Of a DNA stretch of 64,000 nt, positions 42,927-50,789 are shown one piece after another. The notes beneath the pieces are model-generated. The model had not been told where the DNA came from, did no database searches, and was given only the letters and a program-made list of their open reading frames with translations. The stretch comes from Pelobium manganitolerans (GTDB lineage Bacteria; Bacteroidota; Bacteroidia; Sphingobacteriales; Sphingobacteriaceae). A program made the position numbers and the translations under genes. Each line of letters starts with the position of its first letter. Positions within the stretch are counted from its first letter, which is position 1. The stretch is from assembly GCF_003609575.1 (NCBI RefSeq), contig NZ_MBTA01000027.1:62001-126000 (forward strand), given 5' to 3'.

Positions 42927-43172
42927 ATGAGAGTAGTAGCAGAATTACCACACCCCGATTGTAAGATCACCATCTTTTCGATGAACAATAAATACATCAT
43001 CAAATTTGAACAAGGCACGCTTGAGCAAACTTTCAAATTGGCAGAAATGGATGTGTTAAACGGAGTAGATGGCGTGTTTGAAATTTTAGATGAAAGCTTT
43101 ATTTCGGCAGTGGTGGCCGGTTTTAAAGATATGAGGAAGAATTTTATGGACGCTTATCAAAGATATAATTAA
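42927..43172 (+). CDS. Small conserved hypothetical protein
   Basis: An 81-residue acidic protein starting MRVVAELPHPDCKITIFSMNN and ending NFMDAYQRYN. It has no signal peptide or membrane segment. The alternating pattern suggests an alpha/beta fold. I think I have seen it as a small conserved protein in Bacteroidota genomes, but with no known role. It follows the CrtA-like gene by 33 bp. A 13-bp repeat at its start is shared with the histidine phosphatase gene. Confidence 0.65.
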   Translation: MRVVAELPHPDCKITIFSMNNKYIIKFEQGTLEQTFKLAEMDVLNGVDGVFEILDESFISAVVAGFKDMRKNFMDAYQRYN

Positions 43173-43634
43173 GACTTTAATAAAAGTAACATAATAAACT
43201 GTAAATAAGTATTTTAATGTAATAATAAGCTGTTAACAGAATTAAATTTGGTTAAAAATGAAATCAAAATAAGCCTTTTAAAATTAAAATAAATAAATAG
43301 TTTAAATAAACATCATATTACATTGACAATCAAAAATGTTTATATACAATCAAAATAATATTTTGAGGCTTATAACCACCGAATAAATGCACAGTGTACT
43401 CAAAAAAAAACGGAATAGATAAGGTTTGTTTAGTTGAATTGGGATGTTGAAAAAACACGAAAGGAAACCGCTATTTTAACAAAGGAACTAAAATTTGATT
43501 TGGCAGAAGTTATGTGCTAAGTAAAATTTGTAAAGCAGATTTTAAGTTCTTTAAACCTCTCTCCTTTTCAATAAATAACAACGTAAAATCCTATTTTCAG
43601 TTGAAGTGCTTAGTGTAAAACATCAATTAAAAAA
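43173..43634. other. AT-rich gene-free spacer of 462 bp
   Basis: I see no gene, no clear terminator and no riboswitch pattern. The sequence is very AT-rich, with stops in all frames. The last part carries the second copy of the 13-bp repeat CTTAGTGTAAAAC at 43609-43621. Confidence 0.6.
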
Positions 43635-44222
43635 ATGCTAAAAAATCTGTACATTGTAAGCCATACCTCAGTTTATAACCCACACAATTTATGTTATGGC
43701 CAATCCGAATTGCCACTGGAAGAAAACTTTACCGGCGACTTCGACTGGATTAAAGAGCGCTTGCCTACTATTAAAAATACGCTGGTTATAAGCAGTCCGT
43801 TAAGAAGATGTACCAAATTGGCTACCTACCTAACAAGCGACGAATATGAAACAGATATATTTTTAAGCGACCGGAACTACGGCAATTGGGAGTTGAAAGA
43901 ATGGGGCGTAATTTCTTCACGTAGCATCGCTTCGCTACAAAAAGATCCTATCAATTACGCAATGCCCAAAGGCGAATCTTTATCTCAAGTAGATATCCGT
44001 ATAGCTTCGTTTTTACGGAATTTACAGGCCGAAGTTAAATATGAAAGCGCTGTGCTTGTAAGTCATCCCTTGCCCATCCGTTGCCTCTTGGCGCAAATTT
44101 TAGGCTTGCCTTTATCCCACATCAACAGCTTAGAAATAAGTTTCGGTAGCATTTCAAAGATAAATTTGGCTTGTAGCCGCATCGAATACCTAAACCTAAA
44201 TGCCTTAGCTTTTAAAACCTAA
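43635..44222 (+). CDS. Histidine phosphatase superfamily protein, altered RHG motif
   Basis: A 195-residue protein of the phosphoglycerate-mutase-like superfamily, closest to alpha-ribazole phosphatase (CobC) by its start and CYGQSELPLEENF. The catalytic His10 is present, but the preceding Arg of the RH motif is Ser9 (IVSHTS). The second Arg (Arg57 in SSPLRR), Glu86 in YGNWE and His144 in VSHPLPIR are kept. Whether it is active is unclear. No other cobalamin gene is nearby. Confidence 0.82.
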   Translation: MLKNLYIVSHTSVYNPHNLCYGQSELPLEENFTGDFDWIKERLPTIKNTLVISSPLRRCTKLATYLTSDEYETDIFLSDRNYGNWELKEWGVISSRSIASLQKDPINYAMPKGESLSQVDIRIASFLRNLQAEVKYESAVLVSHPLPIRCLLAQILGLPLSHINSLEISFGSISKINLACSRIEYLNLNALAFKT

Positions 44223-44242
44223 TGCTATTTTTCAACTATTTC

Positions 44243-45532
44243 TTACTGGATGTCTTCCATATCTACGATGTATTTGTTTAGCAACAAGAAATCGAACAGC
44301 GGTTTTGCTTCCGGAGACACCTCTAGGTTTTTGGTGGTCACCAGCTTTTTGTTTTTGATATCCCGATAAGGAAACACCAACAATTTGGTGTGATTGCTAA
44401 ACAAATCGCTCACGTAAGCCAAAAGCTCACTGGTATAATCGGCGCCGTAATTTTCGGACAAGAAAATATGTTTAAGGTTGGAGATATTGGTGGTAATGCC
44501 CACGCTTGCCGGTTTTGCTTTGCCTAAATATTTAGCAAGTTTATTATTGCGGCTAAAATTGGAGATAATTACGGCATGTCCCATCTCTAAAATTTCATCG
44601 GCACGCTTGGCAACACGGCAAACCAGCTCATCATCTGCCGGGATGGTGGCATCCATTAGGTTATTCAATGTTAGCTCGGCCATAGTTAGCAAAGCTTCAT
44701 CGCCAATATTCATGTGCCGTTTGTAGCAGGCAACAGCATCTGCAAACAAAGCAAAGTCCGGCTTAGTTTTTTGATTAAAACGGGTGCGCAAAATCATGAT
44801 GTTCTTTTTGTACATCAGATCTTTTGATTGGATAACGCCAATTTTAGGCACAAAAACGGCTGCTGGCGAAAAGCCTTTCTGTATCAAATACAGGTTCACC
44901 AACACCTCGCTCAGATTTTCGAAGGCAGGACCTTTTACGCTGATTAAATCTATCTCTACCGATCCGTTGCTAAGGTTGTCTGACAAAGACTCGATCATCA
45001 ACTGGGGATTGTTGTGGTGGTAAAACGCTGCGTAAACCAAGTTGACACCTAAAATGCCCAAAATATTTTGTTGCAGCGTAGCGTCACTATCTAACAAGCG
45101 CACGTGGAAAATAATTTGATTGGCCGGGCCACAGGGTTCTAACTGGAATTTTACGCCAATCCATCCGTGCGGATCATTTGATTTGCTGTAGTTAAGCGTA
45201 GTTACCGTGTTTGCAAAAGAGAAAAATTTCCGTTGCTCGTATTTTACGCCACAAAGCCGCTGGCCCAAAAGCTCAAATTCATGGTCGAGCATTTTTTCTA
45301 AACGGGATTTAGAAACGTACCTGCCAGAAGGTTCTGCGCCATAAATTTCGTCGCTAAAAGTCATGTCATAGGCCGACATGGTTTTGGCGATAGTTCCCGA
45401 GGCTGCGCCTGCCGTGAAAAAGTTGCGCGCTACCTCTTGTCCTGCGCCAATTTCTGCGAAAGTGCCGTAGATATTCTGGTCTAAATTGATGCTTAATGCT
45501 TTACGGCGGGTATCTAAAGTTTCTAAAATCAT
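44243..45532 (-). CDS. Conserved protein of unknown function (429 residues)
   Basis: A 429-residue soluble protein beginning MILETLDTRRKALSIN and continuing with IYGTFAEIGAGQEVARNFF and a GAASGTIAKTMSAYDMTF phrase. I know this start from a widespread family whose members carry inconsistent database names, including some wrongly called TonB-dependent receptors; it has no signal peptide and no barrel. Later, PHGWIGVKFQLEP and VSVGPAFENLSEVLVNL occur. Function unknown. It is the last gene of a tight run, 14 bp after an NdpA-type gene, so it may work with nucleoid or acetylation functions, but this is inference. Confidence 0.75.
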   Translation of the reverse strand: MILETLDTRRKALSINLDQNIYGTFAEIGAGQEVARNFFTAGAASGTIAKTMSAYDMTFSDEIYGAEPSGRYVSKSRLEKMLDHEFELLGQRLCGVKYEQRKFFSFANTVTTLNYSKSNDPHGWIGVKFQLEPCGPANQIIFHVRLLDSDATLQQNILGILGVNLVYAAFYHHNNPQLMIESLSDNLSNGSVEIDLISVKGPAFENLSEVLVNLYLIQKGFSPAAVFVPKIGVIQSKDLMYKKNIMILRTRFNQKTKPDFALFADAVACYKRHMNIGDEALLTMAELTLNNLMDATIPADDELVCRVAKRADEILEMGHAVIISNFSRNNKLAKYLGKAKPASVGITTNISNLKHIFLSENYGADYTSELLAYVSDLFSNHTKLLVFPYRDIKNKKLVTTKNLEVSPEAKPLFDFLLLNKYIVDMEDIQ

Positions 45533-45546
45533 AATCGTTTAAAAGT

Positions 45547-46602
45547 TTAAGCTTCTTTATCGTAATAAAGGGTAATGTAATTTTTGCCACGATGCTCATC
45601 AAAACCCTGCTCTAATAAAGAACGGTCGCCGTGGATGTACACATGGAAATTCTTATCCAATTTTAAAACTGTTTTGTAGCTTGAAGCCTGTTTTTTAACC
45701 GCTTGTCCAGATATATCGAAACCTTTACTTAAAGGCGAATCAAACTCGGTTTCAAAACTGCTCAGCATGTTTTTAAAAGAATTTGAAGCCACCTCATTAC
45801 CTATCACCTCATCAGAAAACTCATCAATATCAAACTTCTCCTTTTCTTTAAAGTATTTCATGGATTTGTTGAGCAGATCAATTTTATCCGGTTTTGAAAT
45901 TTGGAAATCATCGTCGATTTTCTCATTTACAAAGTTTTTGTAAATACCCAATACATTGCTGGTTTGGTTGTAGCTATCATTACGGATGCGCAATTTAAGA
46001 AAATCGTCTTTCCAATAAACCGCTTCCTGGCTTTTATTGGTTTGGTCCACCACCAAAACTTTGTAGCCTTCTTCAGAATCGGCATCTATAATCAAGCAAC
46101 CTTTATCAAGTTTCTGGATGTTAATGGCTTCCTGCTCGTAACTTAAAGCAAAACCTCCGGCATCCGGATACACTTTTAAATAAGTTTCTTTGGTTTCTGA
46201 TTTAAAAATACCTAGTGCCTGATGCAGTTCTCCCTCTATCTGCACCTTATCAAAACTGGCTATATAAACTTCGCCCGCTTTAATTTTTGGGTGCGCAGAA
46301 ACATCGTACAAATGCTTGGTAATCTGCTGGCTCAGCTGGTGAAATTGGGTTTCATCGGCGAAAGCTTTTTTGGCAAAACTGCAAATCTCATTTAAAGCTA
46401 AATCTTCGGTAGCGTGCGTAAAGCGGTAAACCTCATTTACTTTTTCAAAGGGTTTGAGGAAATAAGTCATTAATAAATTCCGCAATAGGTCTTCATCGGT
46501 ACGTAAAGGCGCATCAGAAAGCACCATGTATTCGTCTTGCGCTTTATTGCCAACGCGGTGAACGGATAACTGTTGCAAAGAAGCTTCAAAGGTTGTAATC
46601 AT
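45547..46602 (-). CDS. NdpA-family nucleoid-associated protein
   Basis: A 351-residue protein of the 37-kDa nucleoid-associated (NdpA/YejK) family. The usual phrases include LSVHRVGNKAQDEYM near the N-terminus, IKAGEVYIASFDKVQIEG in the centre and FDEHRGKNYITLYYDK at the end. These proteins bind DNA and the nucleoid in E. coli. Many Lys and Asp residues are present. It is 3 nt downstream of the deacetylase gene and 14 nt upstream of the 429-residue protein. Confidence 0.85.
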   Translation of the reverse strand: MITTFEASLQQLSVHRVGNKAQDEYMVLSDAPLRTDEDLLRNLLMTYFLKPFEKVNEVYRFTHATEDLALNEICSFAKKAFADETQFHQLSQQITKHLYDVSAHPKIKAGEVYIASFDKVQIEGELHQALGIFKSETKETYLKVYPDAGGFALSYEQEAINIQKLDKGCLIIDADSEEGYKVLVVDQTNKSQEAVYWKDDFLKLRIRNDSYNQTSNVLGIYKNFVNEKIDDDFQISKPDKIDLLNKSMKYFKEKEKFDIDEFSDEVIGNEVASNSFKNMLSSFETEFDSPLSKGFDISGQAVKKQASSYKTVLKLDKNFHVYIHGDRSLLEQGFDEHRGKNYITLYYDKEA

Positions 46603-46605
46603 CTG

Positions 46606-47508
46606 TTAAAAATAAATTTCATTCGCGGTTTTAAAAGTGTTGCAGTGCGCATCAACAATGATTTTGATATCTTCCGAATAGCCACCGCCCATGCTCACTT
46701 GTACAGGTACTTTATGACGATGACAAAGCTCAAAAACAAGTTGGTCCCGCTGTTGGCAAGCATCTAAACTGAGTGCAAGTTTACCCAATTTATCGGTGGC
46801 TAACACATCAACTCCCGAAAGATAAAACACAAAGTCGGGTTTTATTTGGGCAAACATGCCTGGCAAAGTGCGGTGCAGTAAATTTAGATAAGCGTCATCT
46901 TTCATTCCTACTGGCAAAGCCAAATCTAAATCTGACTGCTCTTTGCGGAAAGGAAAATTCTTCTCGGCATGTGCCGAGAGCGTAAAAACATGCGGATTAT
47001 CTTTAAATATTTCTGCGGTGCCATTGCCTTGGTGCACATCTAAATCAACAATTAAAATAGAAGTGGCTAATTTATTATTTAATAAGTAGTTGGAAGCAAT
47101 AGCCTGATCGTTCAATAAACAAAAACCTTCGCCCCAGTTTGAACCTGCGTGGTGTGTTCCGCCAGCCACATTAAAAGCAACGCCGTGCTTTAAGGCAAAC
47201 TCGGTTGCTTCAATGGTGCCTTGGGCAATTAAAATTTCGCGTTCCACTAAACTGGCACTAAGCGGAAAGCCTGTACGTCGCTCTTCTTGATAGCTTAAAG
47301 TTTGATTTTTTAGTTTATCCCAATATTCTTTATCATGCGTAAGCAAAATCCATTGCTCCTCGCACAAACCAGGTGCAAACAAATTTTCATCTGTTATTAC
47401 GCCTTGGTGCTTTAATTGCAAAGGAATAAGCTCGTATTTTAGCATCGGAAAACGATGCCCAGATGGCAAAGGGTGTATGTATTTGTGGTGATAAGCTATT
47501 TTAAGCAT
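46606..47508 (-). CDS. Histone-deacetylase-family zinc hydrolase
   Basis: A 300-residue enzyme of the histone deacetylase/acetoin utilisation superfamily. The His119-His120 dyad in GGTHHAGSN, zinc ligands Asp157 and His159 in DLDVHQGN, a further ligand Asp234 in SGVDVLATD, and the Tyr277 in MGGGYSED are all kept, so it should be active. Substrates might be acetyl-lysine, acetylpolyamines or acetoin-like compounds. It overlaps the upstream TspO-like gene by 8 bp and precedes the nucleoid-protein gene by 3 bp. Confidence 0.93.
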   Translation of the reverse strand: MLKIAYHHKYIHPLPSGHRFPMLKYELIPLQLKHQGVITDENLFAPGLCEEQWILLTHDKEYWDKLKNQTLSYQEERRTGFPLSASLVEREILIAQGTIEATEFALKHGVAFNVAGGTHHAGSNWGEGFCLLNDQAIASNYLLNNKLATSILIVDLDVHQGNGTAEIFKDNPHVFTLSAHAEKNFPFRKEQSDLDLALPVGMKDDAYLNLLHRTLPGMFAQIKPDFVFYLSGVDVLATDKLGKLALSLDACQQRDQLVFELCHRHKVPVQVSMGGGYSEDIKIIVDAHCNTFKTANEIYF

Positions 47509-48307
47509 TAAGCTGATGCTTTTTAAACACCGCTAATTTATAGAATTGGTAAATGGTAAGCAGTGCCAAAATTGCTAAATATGCCCATAACAGCGTAATT
47601 AAATTTTGATGCACCATTTGATCTGCCTCTCTTTTTTGTAAAATGCCATATAAAGCCCAAATTACCACCAAGCCAAAAAAAGGATTGGAGCGCCGCGCTA
47701 GTATAAAAATCGTAAGCAAAAAGGTTACACTGTACATGATGATGGCCCAAGTTTCGGCTTGCAAACCAAAACCACCCCAGCTTATCGCATCTAAATACAA
47801 GGAAATATTTGCGATGCTGGCTACGCAAATCCATGCAAAGTAAATGGTTAAGGGAAATGCCGTAAAAAGCTTACTGTCAAAAGTTTGATTTTTATCTAAC
47901 AGATTTAAATTGATAAAAATAATAAGCAAACTGACAAGTTGGATGAGGATTAATAACGCCGAAAGCAAAAGCAATTCGTAAGCGAAGGCGAACACCCAGC
48001 ATGTTGTAGCGATGTTATTGATGATGAACCAGTTGCCAATACGCAATACATTCTGACTTGGTTCATCGTGCACCTCGCTTTTGTAAGCTTTTATCAAGTG
48101 ATAAATACAAAAACCGAAGAGCGACAAATAAATTACGCCCCAAATAGAAAAGGTAAAGCCCGCCGGTGTAAACAAGGTTTCATGCTTGGCAGAAACTTCT
48201 TGGTTGGTTAAACCGCCAAAAATCCCGAATTGGCTTAAGCTTGAAGTCGCGAAAGCAATTACATAAAATACCAGGTTTAAAATGCTTAGGGTACGGACTT
48301 TTTTCAT
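47501..48307 (-). CDS. TspO-like membrane protein
   Basis: A 268-residue membrane protein with about seven helices. LFTPAGFTFSIWGVIYLSLFGF and FAFPLTIYFAWICVASIANIS-type segments resemble TspO/MBR proteins, which bind porphyrins and other tryptophan-rich ligands; this one is longer than the usual 160 residues. Aromatic residues are abundant. It lies 20 bp after the FMN-type gene and overlaps the deacetylase gene by 8 bp. It may have a sensory or transport role. Confidence 0.75.
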   Translation of the reverse strand: MKKVRTLSILNLVFYVIAFATSSLSQFGIFGGLTNQEVSAKHETLFTPAGFTFSIWGVIYLSLFGFCIYHLIKAYKSEVHDEPSQNVLRIGNWFIINNIATTCWVFAFAYELLLLSALLILIQLVSLLIIFINLNLLDKNQTFDSKLFTAFPLTIYFAWICVASIANISLYLDAISWGGFGLQAETWAIIMYSVTFLLTIFILARRSNPFFGLVVIWALYGILQKREADQMVHQNLITLLWAYLAILALLTIYQFYKLAVFKKHQLNA

Positions 48308-48327
48308 CGTGCTAATTTTTAATGCGT

Positions 48328-48825
48328 TTATTGAAATTTGATGCGTTCATGCTCGCCTTGGCTGAATTTATCTCCTTTTATTACAGCCTTAATGATGTTA
48401 AACAGCACCACCATGTCGCTTTCTGCACTGTTCCAATATTCGGCTTTTGAAACTTCAACCCTTATTAGCGTTAGCTTCGGATCTTGCTTGCCTGCGGGGA
48501 ACCAAGCTTTCATTGCCGGAATCCAGAGCTGATCTATCTTTTGTTGGTCGTGCGCTAAGTATAATTTTCCGCTCAGCGCGATGTAGGTATTATTTTCTGG
48601 GTTGGAATACGTTACGGATACATTGTTATTGATGGCGATATCATGCTCGTCTGGCGTATGTTCATCAGAAAAAAAATAGAGGTTAGCATTGTCGTCAAGC
48701 TCCATGGTGTTCATGGGGCGCGAGTAAAATTCGCCGTTTGCCTTTAAAGAATGCAACATGGCAACATTAACATCTTCAATTAAGGTGCGTAGTTTTACAA
48801 TTTGCGCTGCGTGCTGGGGCGTCAT
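48328..48825 (-). CDS. FMN-binding split-barrel protein (pyridoxamine 5'-phosphate oxidase family)
   Basis: A 165-residue protein of the general-stress/PNPOx-like split-barrel group. The pattern MLHSLKANGEFYSRPMNTME and YFFSDEHTPDEHDIAIN matches these FMN or F420 binders. KAWFPAGKQDPKLTLIRVEVSKAEYW closes the fold. It is probably a redox enzyme or binding protein acting under stress. It is the first gene of the five-gene run towards 44243. Confidence 0.85.
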   Translation of the reverse strand: MTPQHAAQIVKLRTLIEDVNVAMLHSLKANGEFYSRPMNTMELDDNANLYFFSDEHTPDEHDIAINNNVSVTYSNPENNTYIALSGKLYLAHDQQKIDQLWIPAMKAWFPAGKQDPKLTLIRVEVSKAEYWNSAESDMVVLFNIIKAVIKGDKFSQGEHERIKFQ

Positions 48826-48870
48826 GTTTTTTTGATTTTACAAACGCAAAAAAACTGCCAATACAGGCCG

Positions 48871-48908
48871 TAAAAAACAAAAGCTTCGCGCTATCCGCGC
48901 GAAGCTTT
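48871..48908 (-). terminator. Rho-independent terminator
   Basis: AAAGCTTCGCG (48880-48890) pairs with CGCGAAGCTTT (48898-48908), followed on the minus strand by a T-run. It ends the transcript of the type IX cargo gene at 48929-50470. Confidence 0.88.
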
Positions 48909-48928
48909 ATAAAAAACCGAAAAGCTAT

Positions 48929-50470
48929 TTATTGTACAACTACTTTTTTCACATACTCAACACCTAAACCTGCAACTTTTACCACATACACACCCGGAGA
49001 TAAAGTATTTTGAACATTTAATGTTAGCGTTTCGTTTTTAAACGAACTTTTGAAAACCTGAGCACCGTTTGAGTTAAATATCGTCACCGTTTTCTCCACG
49101 TTTTGTTTGGCAGGCACGCTAATATTTATCACTTCTGTAGCCGGATTTGGATATACTACTACTTCATTGCCCTCACTCAGCTCAAATTTCACGCTATGAA
49201 GTCCTAAAACCTTACTTTTTCCGTCAAAATCTACCTGAGATAAACGGTAATAGTTTGTTCCATTTGCCGGACTTTCATGGGTGTAAGAATAGGTTTCTTT
49301 TGCGTGGCCATTTTTACCAGAAAATTCGCCAAGATTTGTAAACAACTTACCATCAACGGAGTGTTCCAGCACGAAATTTTTATTATCTTTCTCAGAAGCG
49401 GTAACCCATTTAGCGATAACACCATTTGTAGTTTTAGTTACGTTAAAAGAGATAAGATCTACCGGCGTGGTGGAAGGTATTACTGACAGCTTTACTCCGG
49501 CTGTTTCATCCCATACCCAATCATAACCGGCCGGTTTGGTTATCCGTCCGGCGTCAATATGCTCTTGTAAGGCGATTTTTGTACCGGTTGGCATTATTAG
49601 TTTACCGGTTGGAGCGCTATTGTCTGAATTTAATTTAAACTCTAACTTACCATAAGTTCCTAGCTGTAAGTTTGTAGCAACTGTTAAAATGCCATTCATT
49701 ATATTGACACGATTTGTTGCGTTTGCATTGGCGATGCCCCCTCTAGGTATGCCTAAAGTTGTCGCAGTGACCGTTCCGGAATATAAATTTAATGTTGCAG
49801 AACCGATATCATTGCCTGTATTTTCGCCTACTTGAATTTCTCCCACGGTAATAGCGGCGCCCAAAACATTTACTGTGCCACTTCCGTTATCTCTGGCGTA
49901 ATGAATTCTTAGTAAGTTGTTTGAACCACAGTCTAGCCCACCATTTGCATATACATTCATTACATTTACATTGTCTGTACCATTGCCTACGGCTATCAAA
50001 GATTTAGCTGCAAATATGGCTTTTGAACCTGTACCGGCAGGCGTACCTACATTTATGGTCCCGCCAGCAAGGTAGTTACCACTTCCGTTTCTTAAATTCA
50101 CTAAAGTTGCGTCTACCGTCCCAGTATTTTCTATGTTCAACACCGAGCCATTTACCATATTTAAATTAGTTCCCAAAAATCCTTTTTGCAGATTTAGGGT
50201 TGCACCTACTCCTGTTAGGCTTAGATTTGAGCTTCCCGAAGCAACAGCGTCTGTAGTTTGGTTTACCACAATTCCCGCCGGTATTTGGTAAGTGCCTACC
50301 TTAATATCTGTTGGTGCCACTCCAGTGCCATCGTCCCAGTTTCCGAGGGTAGTGTACTCGTTATCCCCAGACGCCCCTGTCCAAGTATAGGTTTGCGCCA
50401 GTGCGTTTAATGAAAAAACACTTGCTACGGCCAACATTAAGCCGTGTTTTGAAAAGTAATTGTGCTTCAT
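48929..50470 (-). CDS. Secreted beta-solenoid protein with type IX sorting domain
   Basis: A 513-residue protein with a signal peptide (ending ALAQ). The middle is rich in Asn, Thr, Gly and short hydrophobic repeats, suggesting a beta-solenoid. A TWTGASGDNEYTTLGNWDDG start resembles a pattern seen in autotransporter-like and cell-surface proteins. The C-terminal 80 residues (VVYPNPATEVINIS to VKKVVVQ) are a type IX sorting domain. It is likely anchored or released at the surface. It is separated from the neighbouring genes by a terminator and a 319-bp spacer. Confidence 0.88.
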   Translation of the reverse strand: MKHNYFSKHGLMLAVASVFSLNALAQTYTWTGASGDNEYTTLGNWDDGTGVAPTDIKVGTYQIPAGIVVNQTTDAVASGSSNLSLTGVGATLNLQKGFLGTNLNMVNGSVLNIENTGTVDATLVNLRNGSGNYLAGGTINVGTPAGTGSKAIFAAKSLIAVGNGTDNVNVMNVYANGGLDCGSNNLLRIHYARDNGSGTVNVLGAAITVGEIQVGENTGNDIGSATLNLYSGTVTATTLGIPRGGIANANATNRVNIMNGILTVATNLQLGTYGKLEFKLNSDNSAPTGKLIMPTGTKIALQEHIDAGRITKPAGYDWVWDETAGVKLSVIPSTTPVDLISFNVTKTTNGVIAKWVTASEKDNKNFVLEHSVDGKLFTNLGEFSGKNGHAKETYSYTHESPANGTNYYRLSQVDFDGKSKVLGLHSVKFELSEGNEVVVYPNPATEVINISVPAKQNVEKTVTIFNSNGAQVFKSSFKNETLTLNVQNTLSPGVYVVKVAGLGVEYVKKVVVQ

Positions 50471-50789
50471 AATTTATTGAAATTTGGTTAATAATTTGCA
50501 AAAAAATGTCAATCATACATTTATCAAAAACGCCACAAAAACCCCATTTCGAACATATTTCAATAAACGTCTGAGAGATTCAGATTGTAATTGGTTCTAC
50601 AAAAGAAAATCATTTTATCAAGCTCCGCAACCTGTGCTGTCCTGTATCAGTTTTTATAGAAGAGACTAAACGAATGGAGTAAGAAAACAATCTTGTTCTA
50701 GGCTTACAATAATCACTACTAACTAAAATACAGCTACTTGCAAACAATTTTTATACTATTTCCATACGCCAGCACATAAATCCCTCAAA
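50471..50789. other. Gene-free spacer of 319 bp
   Basis: Upstream region of the cargo gene (minus) and downstream of the MutS-like gene. I see no gene, hairpin or repeat that I can support. A 61-codon open frame at 50484-50669 has no features of a gene. Confidence 0.55.

Noticed and set aside
43173-43634. Cobalamin riboswitch before the CobC-like phosphatase
   Set aside because: I could not find the conserved B12-box type sequence or the expected stems.
50484-50669. 61-codon open frame in the 319-bp spacer
   Set aside because: No ribosome binding site, odd composition, and no recognisable protein pattern.
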